From: Phycisphaerae bacterium
GTDB taxonomy: Bacteria; Planctomycetota; Phycisphaerae; UBA1845; Fen-1342
DNA: 64,000 nucleotides
Assembly (NCBI GenBank): GCA_022072445.1
Contig: JAJVHV010000024.1
Span: forward strand, 1 to 64,000
Reading direction: 5' to 3'
This document shows, one piece after another, positions 1-7,596 of this stretch (within the stretch, counting starts at the first letter, position 1; the number at the start of each line of letters is the position of its first letter). The position numbers and the translations under genes were made by a program. The notes beneath the pieces are model-generated. The model did not search any database, was not told where the DNA came from, and was given only the letters and a program-made list of their open reading frames with translations.

Positions 1-2
1 CG

Positions 3-512
3 CCGCTGGCCGTCTTTGAGGGGAAGGTCTACATCCCGGTCTCCAGCGGCGGTGGCCTGCACATCGTCGACGAGCAGACCGGAAAGCTCATCCGCATCCT
101 GGACCAGGGACGCTACATCACCGGCACCGCGGTCGATCGCAGCGGGACAGTATTCTTCCACTCGGAATCCCAACTGACGGCCTACGACCGCTTCGGCAAT
201 CTGCTGTGGCGCGAATACGCCGGGCCGGCAACGACATGGATGCCGGTGGTGATCGGGCACAACGGCCTGGTGCTGTCGTGCAACAGCGAATACCTGCGGG
301 CGTTCGAGTCGCGCTACGCGCCGGCGGACCTGAACTGCGACGGCAGCGTGAACGCCTTTGACCTCGATCCGTTTGTGCAGGTGCTGACCGACTTCGAAGG
401 CTACGAGCTCTCGCACCTGGCCTGCGACCCCTGGCTGGCCGACGTCAACCGCGACGGCAGCGTCAACGGGTTCGACATCGAACCGTTCGTCGAAACGCTG
501 GCCGGGCCATGA
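3..512 (+). CDS. PQQ-like beta-propeller protein with C-terminal dockerin-like domain (5' incomplete)
   Basis: The frame is open from the window edge, so the N-terminus lies outside. The visible part first reads as beta-propeller blades of the PQQ/WD type (GKVYIPVSSGGGLHIVD, then TAYDRFGNLLW). It ends in two calcium-loop repeats, ADLNCDGSVNAFDLDPFV and ADVNRDGSVNGFDIEPFV, about 40 residues apart. This is the planctomycete variant of the type I dockerin or EF-hand tail. Such proteins are normally secreted and the tail probably mediates anchoring or protein contact; this is inference. The substrate or ligand of the propeller cannot be judged from this fragment. Confidence 0.85.
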   Translation, partial: PLAVFEGKVYIPVSSGGGLHIVDEQTGKLIRILDQGRYITGTAVDRSGTVFFHSESQLTAYDRFGNLLWREYAGPATTWMPVVIGHNGLVLSCNSEYLRAFESRYAPADLNCDGSVNAFDLDPFVQVLTDFEGYELSHLACDPWLADVNRDGSVNGFDIEPFVETLAGP

Positions 513-584
513 GACGACGCCGGCGGAAACGAATCGTGTCGCCGGTGGTGAGTGGTCTCGCGCCCGCCGCGCCCCGAATTGTGC

Positions 585-643
585 TCCCAGCCGAGCCCCG
601 CATCCGAGCCGCGAGTGACGCTCCCATCCGAGCCCCGAGGGTC
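585..643. repeat. Dispersed CCATCCGAGCCCCG repeat, short copy
   Basis: The stretch contains CAGCCGAGCCCCG, CATCCGAGCC and CCATCCGAGCCCCGAG. These are the same words that make up the large array near 41 kb, 40 kb away. It is best explained as a small outlying copy of the same repeat family. Confidence 0.6.
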
Positions 644-774
644 AGCGACGGGCCTTGTCCGCCAACATGCGTACCTTCGCGCGAACGTGCTGGCGATCGG
701 ACCTCCTCCGGCGAACAAGACCCCTCACTGCCGTTCGGGGTTCGGATCACGCGTACTGCGCGCGGTGAGCCTCG

Positions 775-809
775 GACCCCTGAACCCTGAACCCCGAACC
801 CTGAACCCT
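775..809. repeat. Five tandem heptamers of GAACCCY type
   Basis: GACCCCT, GAACCCT, GAACCCC, GAACCCT and GAACCCT follow each other without a gap and end just before the 3' end of the minus-strand cytochrome gene. On the other strand the unit reads AGGGTTC. It is a simple-sequence tract with no known function here. Confidence 0.75.
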
Positions 810-814
810 CAGCT

Positions 815-1897
815 CTACGGCCGTGGCCCCACGCCGATGTCGGGCAAGTGGAACGGTTCGCCTTTGGAAATGTGCTCGATCATGCGGAAGATCGCCGGCT
901 CGTGCAGCTCGCGGCGGCGGGTCTCCGGGTAACCCAGGCGCGCAAAGTCGATCAGCGAACCCTGCTCGCGATGGCACGCGCCGCAATCGAGCGGCGTCTC
1001 GCGCTTCCGCGGATGAACGGCCCTGAGCATGTTTTCGCGCTGCTGCCCGGTCGCCGCCGCGCCGTTGGCCAGCCAGTCGCGGATGGCACCGGCCGTGCCC
1101 GGATGACCGAGAATCGGCCGATCCGCCCCGCCGCGCAGCGCCAGCTTCGTCCCATACGCGCCGCGCAGCGCTCGTCGCACGACGATGCGGGCTTCCTCGA
1201 CCGCGTCGGCGAATCCGCTGCTTCCAGCGCGGAACGCGTCCAGGTGCGCCGCGAGCCGCACCAGCGTCGGGTCATCGTCCGATTGCCGCACCGCATCCCC
1301 CACCAGCCCCAGCAACGTCCGCTGATCATCGGCCGTCCAGCTCGGCGCGGCCGCGGGCGTCGGATGCGTGTCCAGCCACGCAATCGCACGCAACAGCGCC
1401 GGCGGCTCGCTCGCCCGCCCGTCGGAAACCGAATACCACGTCAGTTCGAGTGGCGTCGCGTCGGACTGCACGTGGCAGACGCCGCACTGAATGCTGGTCG
1501 CGTGCATGTTCAGGAAGGCCCGCACTTCCTTCCGTTCGGAGTGCGGCAACGGCGCGTGGCAACCGCTCCGCGTGCAGTCGTTCCGCGGGTCGGACTGAAG
1601 CCAGGTGTCGAAACGGTGGAAGTGCGCCAGCGGCGTGCGCGGGTTCTCGACCGCCGCCAGCCCGGTCCAGTCCGGGCGATGCCCGTGCAGCAGGGCCTCG
1701 TCGACGCGCCGCGGAAGCTGCGCGATCTGCGCGGGCGTGCGCGGCGGCGTCATGAGCTGCGTGATGAGATACGAGACCGATTGCCAGCTCGCATACAGGA
1801 TGACGGCCATCAGCGCCGCGGCATAGCCGCGCCGGATCAGCTCGGCGCCTGCCGCGCGCAGGGCGCGCAGCGCGAATCGGCCGACGCGCGTCAGCAT
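815..1897 (-). CDS. Membrane-anchored three-haem c-type cytochrome
   Basis: This 360-residue protein starts at ATG 1897; the open frame continues upstream only into the preceding gene. Residues about 25-46 form one N-terminal membrane anchor, placing the rest outside the cytoplasmic membrane. Haem sites are CTRSGCH (residues 108-114, CX4CH spacing), CGVCH (138-142) and CGACH (305-309). The long stretch between the second and third sites has no recognised domain. It is the last gene of a minus-strand operon with two larger multihaem cytochromes, 28 bases after the previous stop. The likely role is electron transfer between them and a partner. I do not recognise a named family. Confidence 0.8.
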   Translation of the reverse strand: MLTRVGRFALRALRAAGAELIRRGYAAALMAVILYASWQSVSYLITQLMTPPRTPAQIAQLPRRVDEALLHGHRPDWTGLAAVENPRTPLAHFHRFDTWLQSDPRNDCTRSGCHAPLPHSERKEVRAFLNMHATSIQCGVCHVQSDATPLELTWYSVSDGRASEPPALLRAIAWLDTHPTPAAAPSWTADDQRTLLGLVGDAVRQSDDDPTLVRLAAHLDAFRAGSSGFADAVEEARIVVRRALRGAYGTKLALRGGADRPILGHPGTAGAIRDWLANGAAATGQQRENMLRAVHPRKRETPLDCGACHREQGSLIDFARLGYPETRRRELHEPAIFRMIEHISKGEPFHLPDIGVGPRP

Positions 1898-1925
1898 CGA
1901 GTCCCTGCCCGGCGTTGGCTTGGCG

Positions 1926-3854
1926 CTACTCACTGGCCGCCTCCGGCCGCAGCATGCCCAGCTCCTGCGCCACTTCCAGCACAAATTCTCCGTTCTCCTC
2001 GGCCAGCTTCGTCGCCGGCGTATACCCGCTCAGCGTCGCCATCGACATCGGAAACACCGCCGGGTTCAACACGACGTTGTAGATGTGCAGGATGCCGACG
2101 TGAATCGCGGCGAGAAACGCCTCGTACGTGTGGATGATCAGCGCGATGTTGAAGAGCCGCCCGCCGAACACGTGGCTGGCTAACTGCTCGCCCCACAGCA
2201 TCAGGCCCGTCAGCCCCAGCAGCGACGTGCCCCACGCAACGCCGAAATACTCGAACTTCTCCGTGATCGTGAAGCGCCCGAACATCGGCCGCGTCCGCCG
2301 CAGACCAGTCAAATAGCCGAGCAGTTCGCCCGCCTTCCGCGCGTCGGTCGGCGTGATGACAAAGGGCATGCCCCAGAACGCGCGAACCAATCCGTGTGGA
2401 CGCCCGTTGCCGTCGTGCTCGCGTGCCCGGCGGATGATCCCGAGCATGATGTCGCCCAGATGCGCGATGAACCCAACCACCAGCGCCACACCCGCCCAGT
2501 GGTGAATCAGCCGCGCCATCGTCAACCCGCCGCACAGCCGCACCGCCACCTCCGCCCAGGCGCTGTCGGCGAACTTCAGCGGAAACCCCGTCAGGCACAG
2601 TAGCACGAACAGAACCGTCAGAATCCAGTGCTGGATGCGGTAGCGCGGCGAAAAACGCTGCAACCGACGGTGACCGTCGGGATGACGCATCAGTTCCTCG
2701 GCGACGCGCTCGATCTCCTCGGTCGCGTGGTAGTAGCGCCCGATCACAAGCTGCGCCAGCTCAAGCAGAACGATCAGCGCCGACGGCCCGAACGAGAGAA
2801 TCGTCAGGATGATGAACGCGATCGCCAGCAGATACTCCACCGTGCCGCTCGCCGCCGTGAGATCCAGGTGTACCGCCGCGGCGCTGAATCCCGGGTCGGC
2901 GCCCGGATGGCAATCCGTTGTCCGGCAGGAGTCCGCCACGTTTGAAACGTGAACCGCCGACGCCCGGTTGTCCGGCCCCAGCATCAGGTGCACGTTTTCG
3001 CGCGCCCGAATGTGGCAGGACAGGCAATTCGCCGTGTCCGACTGACCCAGCAGCGCCGCCTTGCCGTGGAAGCTGCGCACATAACTCGCGACCGAATTTC
3101 CGACTTCATGAGTCGCAAGAAATCTCGGGTCGCTGTGGCAAACGGCGCACACCTGCGCCAATTCCAGCGTCGGCCGCGCCGTCTGCAAACGCGACGTCAC
3201 GTGCCGCAACGCATACCGCGTGTCCAGCGGCAACTGCGACGTATGACAAACGTCGCAGCGATCAAAGAGCCGGTCATTCGAGTTGTGAATCGTCCCGAAC
3301 AGGCCGGAATTGCGGAATACCGGCTCGTCGTGGCAAAACAGGCATTGCGACTGACCGGGATCGAGCAGCGGCCCCCCCGTGAATTCCAGCTTGCCCAACG
3401 CCTCGCTCGTGTGAACGCTTTGCGCGAGCATCCGCGCAATGTTCTCATGGCTGAAGCGCCGTTCCGGCCCGTTCGGCGTCACCAGGTGGCACTGACGCGT
3501 GCAATCGACCGGCGTCGTTTCATGGTGCGGGACGACGCTCACTTCTTCGCGCACGTGGCAATCCGTGCATGCCAGCCGCGCATGCGGCCCGCGCAGCGCA
3601 TGCACGTAGCTCGGGTCGACGTAGTACAGCCGGACGCGATCCGTTGCGCTATCAAAACGGCTCAGCCCAGCGAATTGATGGCAGTAGAGGCAATTCTCGC
3701 GGTCCTGCGCGCCAGCGAGACCGGCCGCCGTCAGAATGACCAGGCCCGCAAGTGCTGCGCGAACCGCTGCGCGACTTCGCTCATTTGCGCGGACAGCCGA
3801 CGCCGATCGAGGAAAAGCGTGCATACCGGATTCTGTGCCGCGGTCATGCAACAT
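1926..3854 (-). CDS. Octahaem c-type cytochrome fused to membrane cytochrome b (FdnI/b561-like) domain
   Basis: This is a 642-residue protein. A signal peptide ends near AGAQ, about residue 50; ATG 3824, ten codons downstream, is an equally possible start. The periplasmic half carries eight haem motifs: CLYCH, CTDCH, CTRQCH (CX3CH), CLFCH, CDVCH, CAVCH, CLSCH and CRTTDCH (CX4CH). The C-terminal half has five membrane helices with helix-borne histidines (IQHWILTVLF, RLIHHWAGVAL, HTYEAFLAAIHVGILH), as in the di-haem cytochrome b subunits of formate dehydrogenase and hydrogenase. One chain can therefore link the quinone pool to a periplasmic haem wire. It lies between the 12-haem and 3-haem genes in one operon. 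The direction of electron flow is unknown. Confidence 0.85.
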   Translation of the reverse strand: MLHDRGTESGMHAFPRSASAVRANERSRAAVRAALAGLVILTAAGLAGAQDRENCLYCHQFAGLSRFDSATDRVRLYYVDPSYVHALRGPHARLACTDCHVREEVSVVPHHETTPVDCTRQCHLVTPNGPERRFSHENIARMLAQSVHTSEALGKLEFTGGPLLDPGQSQCLFCHDEPVFRNSGLFGTIHNSNDRLFDRCDVCHTSQLPLDTRYALRHVTSRLQTARPTLELAQVCAVCHSDPRFLATHEVGNSVASYVRSFHGKAALLGQSDTANCLSCHIRARENVHLMLGPDNRASAVHVSNVADSCRTTDCHPGADPGFSAAAVHLDLTAASGTVEYLLAIAFIILTILSFGPSALIVLLELAQLVIGRYYHATEEIERVAEELMRHPDGHRRLQRFSPRYRIQHWILTVLFVLLCLTGFPLKFADSAWAEVAVRLCGGLTMARLIHHWAGVALVVGFIAHLGDIMLGIIRRAREHDGNGRPHGLVRAFWGMPFVITPTDARKAGELLGYLTGLRRTRPMFGRFTITEKFEYFGVAWGTSLLGLTGLMLWGEQLASHVFGGRLFNIALIIHTYEAFLAAIHVGILHIYNVVLNPAVFPMSMATLSGYTPATKLAEENGEFVLEVAQELGMLRPEAASE

Positions 3855-3902
3855 CAGTGCCGGACCAGAATACGCGCAATTCGTTCATAACGAAAGCCCA
3901 AG

Positions 3903-5687
3903 TTATTGGGCGTTCAGTGCCTTATCAACCTCGTCGAGCTGTTCGCGTGCCGCGTCGAGACATTGCAGCGCAAAGTGTCGGTTATGCAGCCCGCCGCCCG
4001 CCCGCACCAGGCGAACGTTCTCACGGGCCTCGGCCAGCCGTTCCGCCAGCGCCTGCGGCAGGGCGCGGCCGGCGGCGGCGGCGGCTTCCGCCGCGGCGGT
4101 GACTTTCGCGAGTCGTGCGTCGGATTCGCGCACGTAGCCGTCGATTTCGCCCTTCCACTGATCAAACAGCTTGATGTACTCGTCGCCGTGACACGTGGCG
4201 CAGCCGCGCTGCGTGGCACGGACAAGCAGATCGCCCTTCATATCGCGGGCGGAATGCGTGTGGCACGCGCGACAGTTCAACCGCGAACCCATCATGGCGC
4301 TCGGCGTGCGATGCTCGATGCCGGCCCCGCCGGTGCCCGTCAGCAACGCAACCTGCTCGCTGTGGTGCCGGGGGTGACAGTGCTGACAGTCGGACAGCAC
4401 CGGCTGAAGGAAGCTGGCGTCGTCCATGCGCAGCGGGTCGAGCAACCCATGCTGGACGGCGCGGTGGCAGTCGGTGCAACGGGCGCGCTGCGCGTGAACG
4501 TGCTTGGCGTGCAGGTCCTCGACGTAGGCCGTGTCGCGGGCCGCGAACCCTTCCAGATAGCGGCCCTGATCGTGGCAGTGCGTGCAATCGCGCTCCATGA
4601 CGCGCGAATCGCCGCGAACCACGTCGGCGTGGCAACTGGCGCAGTCAACCTTGCGCTTGACGATGTCGTGATGGTCCATGAGCACCGGCGTCACGGCACC
4701 GGCCGCCGGCCGCTCATGGACGAGGATCGAGCGGGTGGGCGCTTCATGACAACGCAAGCACTCGCCCGTGCCGTGATTGAAGGACTCGTTGGTGAAGTGG
4801 CACGTGTAACAGACCTGCCGATCAACCGCGAAATGACGACTGCCGCCGGGGTCGTAGCCGTGGCAGGAAGCGCAATTCAGGCCGTCGAGCTGCGCCAGGC
4901 GGATGCGGCGGTGTTCGAGGTCGAGCCACTGCATGGCGTCGACGCGGGAGGCGTTATCGAGCGCGAGTTCCGAAGCAGCCTTGGCCAGCAGAGCGTCACG
5001 ATCGGCGGACGCGGCGATCGAGCGGGCGACCGACTCCAACCGCTGAAAGCCCTCCGGCGAGACCGTGGCCCGCAAACGCTCGGTCAACTGCTCGATGGCG
5101 TGCTCGGTTTCCGTGCGTGATTTAGCCGCCTGGAGGTGCTTTTCGTGGAAAAACCGCACCGTAGGTGTGCGTACGACCTCGATTTCCTGGTCGGCGACCC
5201 AGCGTTTTTCCGTGCGAGGCTCGCCAATGAGGAACATCTTGCTCTCGAAGTCCCGATCGCCGTGGCAATTCGACCGCAGACAGCTTTCGTCGGAAACGTG
5301 CGCGCGTGGCCGGCCGGTGCCGTAGCGGCCGCTGAAATAGCTGGCGACCTGGGAGAGGCCCTTGAACTTGGCGCGGAACGTGAGCCGCTCGCCCGGGGCG
5401 TAGTGGCAGTCGATGCAGCGTGCGCCGATCTTGGCGCCGTGCAGGTCGTGGCTCCAGGATTCGTAGTACGGGTCCATGACGTGGCAGGTGCCGCAGAACT
5501 GTGGCCGGCCGGTGTAATACTCCGCTCCGCACAGCCCGACCGCGCCAATGAGGGCGAAAGCGAACAGGGCGATTCCGACGGCGGTGAGCACGCGACGCAG
5601 GGCGCCGCGTCGCTTGCGCGTCGTGGTGCTCCCGTCGGGCGGGGCAGGGGGATTGACGGGCGTCGGATGCGGGGGAGACTGAGACAT
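3903..5687 (-). CDS. Dodecahaem NapC/NirT-type membrane cytochrome c
   Basis: This 594-residue protein has a proline-rich cytoplasmic start and one membrane helix (about residues 34-54). A NapC/NirT-like section follows, with FCGTCHVMDPYYESW and RCIDCHYAPGERLTFRAKFKG. Twelve haem motifs are present: eleven CX2CH and one CX4CH (CLRSNCH). NapC-type proteins take electrons from quinol; the extra haems make this a long conduit rather than a simple tetrahaem donor. A helical section without cysteines (residues about 150-270) separates the NapC part from the rest, and the C-terminus is again helical. It is the first gene of the minus-strand operon. Its promoter should lie in the 285-base divergent gap upstream. 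Confidence 0.85.
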   Translation of the reverse strand: MSQSPPHPTPVNPPAPPDGSTTTRKRRGALRRVLTAVGIALFAFALIGAVGLCGAEYYTGRPQFCGTCHVMDPYYESWSHDLHGAKIGARCIDCHYAPGERLTFRAKFKGLSQVASYFSGRYGTGRPRAHVSDESCLRSNCHGDRDFESKMFLIGEPRTEKRWVADQEIEVVRTPTVRFFHEKHLQAAKSRTETEHAIEQLTERLRATVSPEGFQRLESVARSIAASADRDALLAKAASELALDNASRVDAMQWLDLEHRRIRLAQLDGLNCASCHGYDPGGSRHFAVDRQVCYTCHFTNESFNHGTGECLRCHEAPTRSILVHERPAAGAVTPVLMDHHDIVKRKVDCASCHADVVRGDSRVMERDCTHCHDQGRYLEGFAARDTAYVEDLHAKHVHAQRARCTDCHRAVQHGLLDPLRMDDASFLQPVLSDCQHCHPRHHSEQVALLTGTGGAGIEHRTPSAMMGSRLNCRACHTHSARDMKGDLLVRATQRGCATCHGDEYIKLFDQWKGEIDGYVRESDARLAKVTAAAEAAAAAGRALPQALAERLAEARENVRLVRAGGGLHNRHFALQCLDAAREQLDEVDKALNAQ

Positions 5688-5972
5688 TCAGCGAATCCTG
5701 GGCGAAGGCCGAGTCGGAACGAGACCGAATCTGCACCATCATGCATGCCGCATACCAGCGGCTCCAGTGGTGGGGCTCAAAAAAATCGTCAGACTAGCAT
5801 GAAAAGATGAATATCGTGCCCGGTTGGCGCGCAAGTTGCGGGCGGTTAGCATGCCTTTGGCCGAAGGGTTGGAATGGGTACACGTCTTGCGAGTGTCAGC
5901 GCGCACCGCCCGCGGCGCCGGGCGGTGGGTCTTGTGTGATTCGGTCGTTGGTCCAACGTCGGAGGAAAGTTC

Positions 5973-7454
5973 GTGTCTCGTTCGAGCGTTCACCTCAAGC
6001 CGTTCGCGGTCCTGTGCACCTGTGCAGCATTTTCACTCGTCATGATGGGCGGTTGTCCGTTCTTCGATGATCTGTTCAATTCGAATTCGAACACGAATGC
6101 GAATGCGAATGCGAACGACAACGCGGACGACAACGCCAACGACAATGAGAAGGTGACCGGAAACACCGGCCTGACCGGCTCGTACGTCGGCTCGGAGCGC
6201 TGCTCGCTGTGCCACAACAACACGCACGCCAAGTGGGCCGAGACGCTTCACAGCAAAGCGCTCGAATCGCTCGAGGAAATCGGCCAGGACAAGAATCCCA
6301 ACTGCATCACTTGCCACACCGTCGGCTATGGCCAGTCAGGCGGCTTCGTCGATCGCGAAACGACCAACGCCCTGGCCGGCGTCGGCTGCGAAGCCTGCCA
6401 CGGGCCCGGCAAGGACCACGTCAACAACATCGAGGACGAGTCGCTTCGCCCGCCCAAGAGCATCGCCGCCAGCGTCTGCGGCGCCTGCCACACGGGCGAG
6501 CATCAGCCGAACTACGACGACTGGCTCACGTCGCGACACGCCGAGATTCAACCCTCTTTGGTGGAGGAATTCGCAGAGGGCACCAACGCGTCGAGCTGCG
6601 GCGTCTGCCACTCCGGCGACGTGTTCGTCGCGAAGCTGAACGGCGAAACCGTTGGGGCCGACTACCTGGAAGGCAAAACCGAAGAAGAGCTGAATCCGAT
6701 CACCTGCGCCGTCTGCCACGACCCGCACCAGAAGACCGAAAACGCCGCCGCTCCCGAAGACGGCCGCGACTATCAGCTCCGCTTTGCTCAGATCAAGTAC
6801 ACCACCCCGAGCACCAGCCTGGCGGACGCCCAGGACGGAACGCGCTTCAACCTGTGCGGCCAGTGCCACCACGCCCGCAACCGCGTCTGGACCGATTCGT
6901 CGCGCGAGCCGCACCCCAGCGACCAGGTCAACGTCTTCTTCGGCGAGATCCCGCTGCCCGACAGCGATCCGACCCCGATCGTCGCCTCGCGCGCGTCCGT
7001 GCACCTGAACACCGCCGAGCAGTGCTCCACCTGCCACGTGGTTCGCAAGCCGTTCGAGCAAGACATCGCCCCGGCCGTGTCGGGTCACACGTTTGAAGTG
7101 AATTTCGACGGCTGCGTCGATTGCCACGGAACGGCTGAAATCGCAGAAGCAAAGTTCAATGCCCTCAAGGTCGAGTTCGATTTCCGTGCCGAGCTCGTGC
7201 TGGAAGCGCTCGACGAGTGGGCTACGAACAACGACATCGACGGCAAGGGTACCAACAGTTGGGAGTTCACCAGCGAAGGTGGCCCGGCGTCATCGGGTCA
7301 GGCCAAGATCCCCAACGAGATCAAGAAGGCACGCTACCTCTACTACTACGTGGTGCAGGGCGGCGGCAACGGCGTTCACAACCCCGATTTCGTCCGCGAG
7401 GCGCTCGTTCGAGCGCTCGAGTATGCTGAAACGGCTCCGGCGCGGCTCCCGTAA
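5973..7454 (+). CDS. Nine-haem c-type cytochrome lipoprotein (cytochrome c554-like)
   Basis: The GTG start at 5973 is fixed by GGAGGAA at 5961-5967. The signal peptide ends in a lipobox-like MMGGC, so the mature protein of about 465 residues is probably lipid-anchored. An Asn-rich spacer (residues about 36-60) resembles linkers common in planctomycete lipoproteins. Nine CX2CH motifs follow: CSLCH, CITCH, CEACH, CGACH, CGVCH, CAVCH, CGQCH, CSTCH and CVDCH. The opening YVGSERCSLCHNNTHAKWAETLHSKAL resembles cytochrome c554-type proteins, which pass electrons between oxidoreductases. It is transcribed divergently from the 12-haem operon. A strong hairpin follows it, so it may be its own transcription unit. 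Confidence 0.85.
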   Translation: MSRSSVHLKPFAVLCTCAAFSLVMMGGCPFFDDLFNSNSNTNANANANDNADDNANDNEKVTGNTGLTGSYVGSERCSLCHNNTHAKWAETLHSKALESLEEIGQDKNPNCITCHTVGYGQSGGFVDRETTNALAGVGCEACHGPGKDHVNNIEDESLRPPKSIAASVCGACHTGEHQPNYDDWLTSRHAEIQPSLVEEFAEGTNASSCGVCHSGDVFVAKLNGETVGADYLEGKTEEELNPITCAVCHDPHQKTENAAAPEDGRDYQLRFAQIKYTTPSTSLADAQDGTRFNLCGQCHHARNRVWTDSSREPHPSDQVNVFFGEIPLPDSDPTPIVASRASVHLNTAEQCSTCHVVRKPFEQDIAPAVSGHTFEVNFDGCVDCHGTAEIAEAKFNALKVEFDFRAELVLEALDEWATNNDIDGKGTNSWEFTSEGGPASSGQAKIPNEIKKARYLYYYVVQGGGNGVHNPDFVREALVRALEYAETAPARLP

Positions 7455-7497
7455 TTTGCGCCACGTAACGATGTAATCGACGGCCGGGTTGCGTTTT

Positions 7498-7526
7498 GGC
7501 GCTGGCGGGTTCCCCCCGTCAGCGCC
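7498..7526 (+). terminator. Strong stem-loop between two cytochrome genes
   Basis: GGCGCTGGCGGG (7498-7509) pairs with CCCGTCAGCGCC (7515-7526) around a five-base loop, with one G-T wobble. It follows the stop of the nine-haem lipoprotein by about 43 bases. There is no clear T-run, so it could be a terminator, an attenuator or a transcript-stabilising hairpin. Confidence 0.5.
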
Positions 7527-7596
7527 ACTTCGCTTTCCCGACTCGCGCCGGCGCGGACTGCCGGCCGCCGTAATCACGGCATCGCTGGATTCCGCC

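Larger units (their letters stand above)
513..814. other. Intergenic region with degenerate repeats
   Basis: There is no convincing gene in these 302 bases, which lie between two convergent genes. Bases about 585-643 carry copies of the CCATCCGAGCCCCG motif that also builds the tandem array at 40.9-41.6 kb. Bases 775-809 carry a heptamer array. Short open frames here overlap one another on both strands and look like GC-rich chance frames. Confidence 0.6.
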
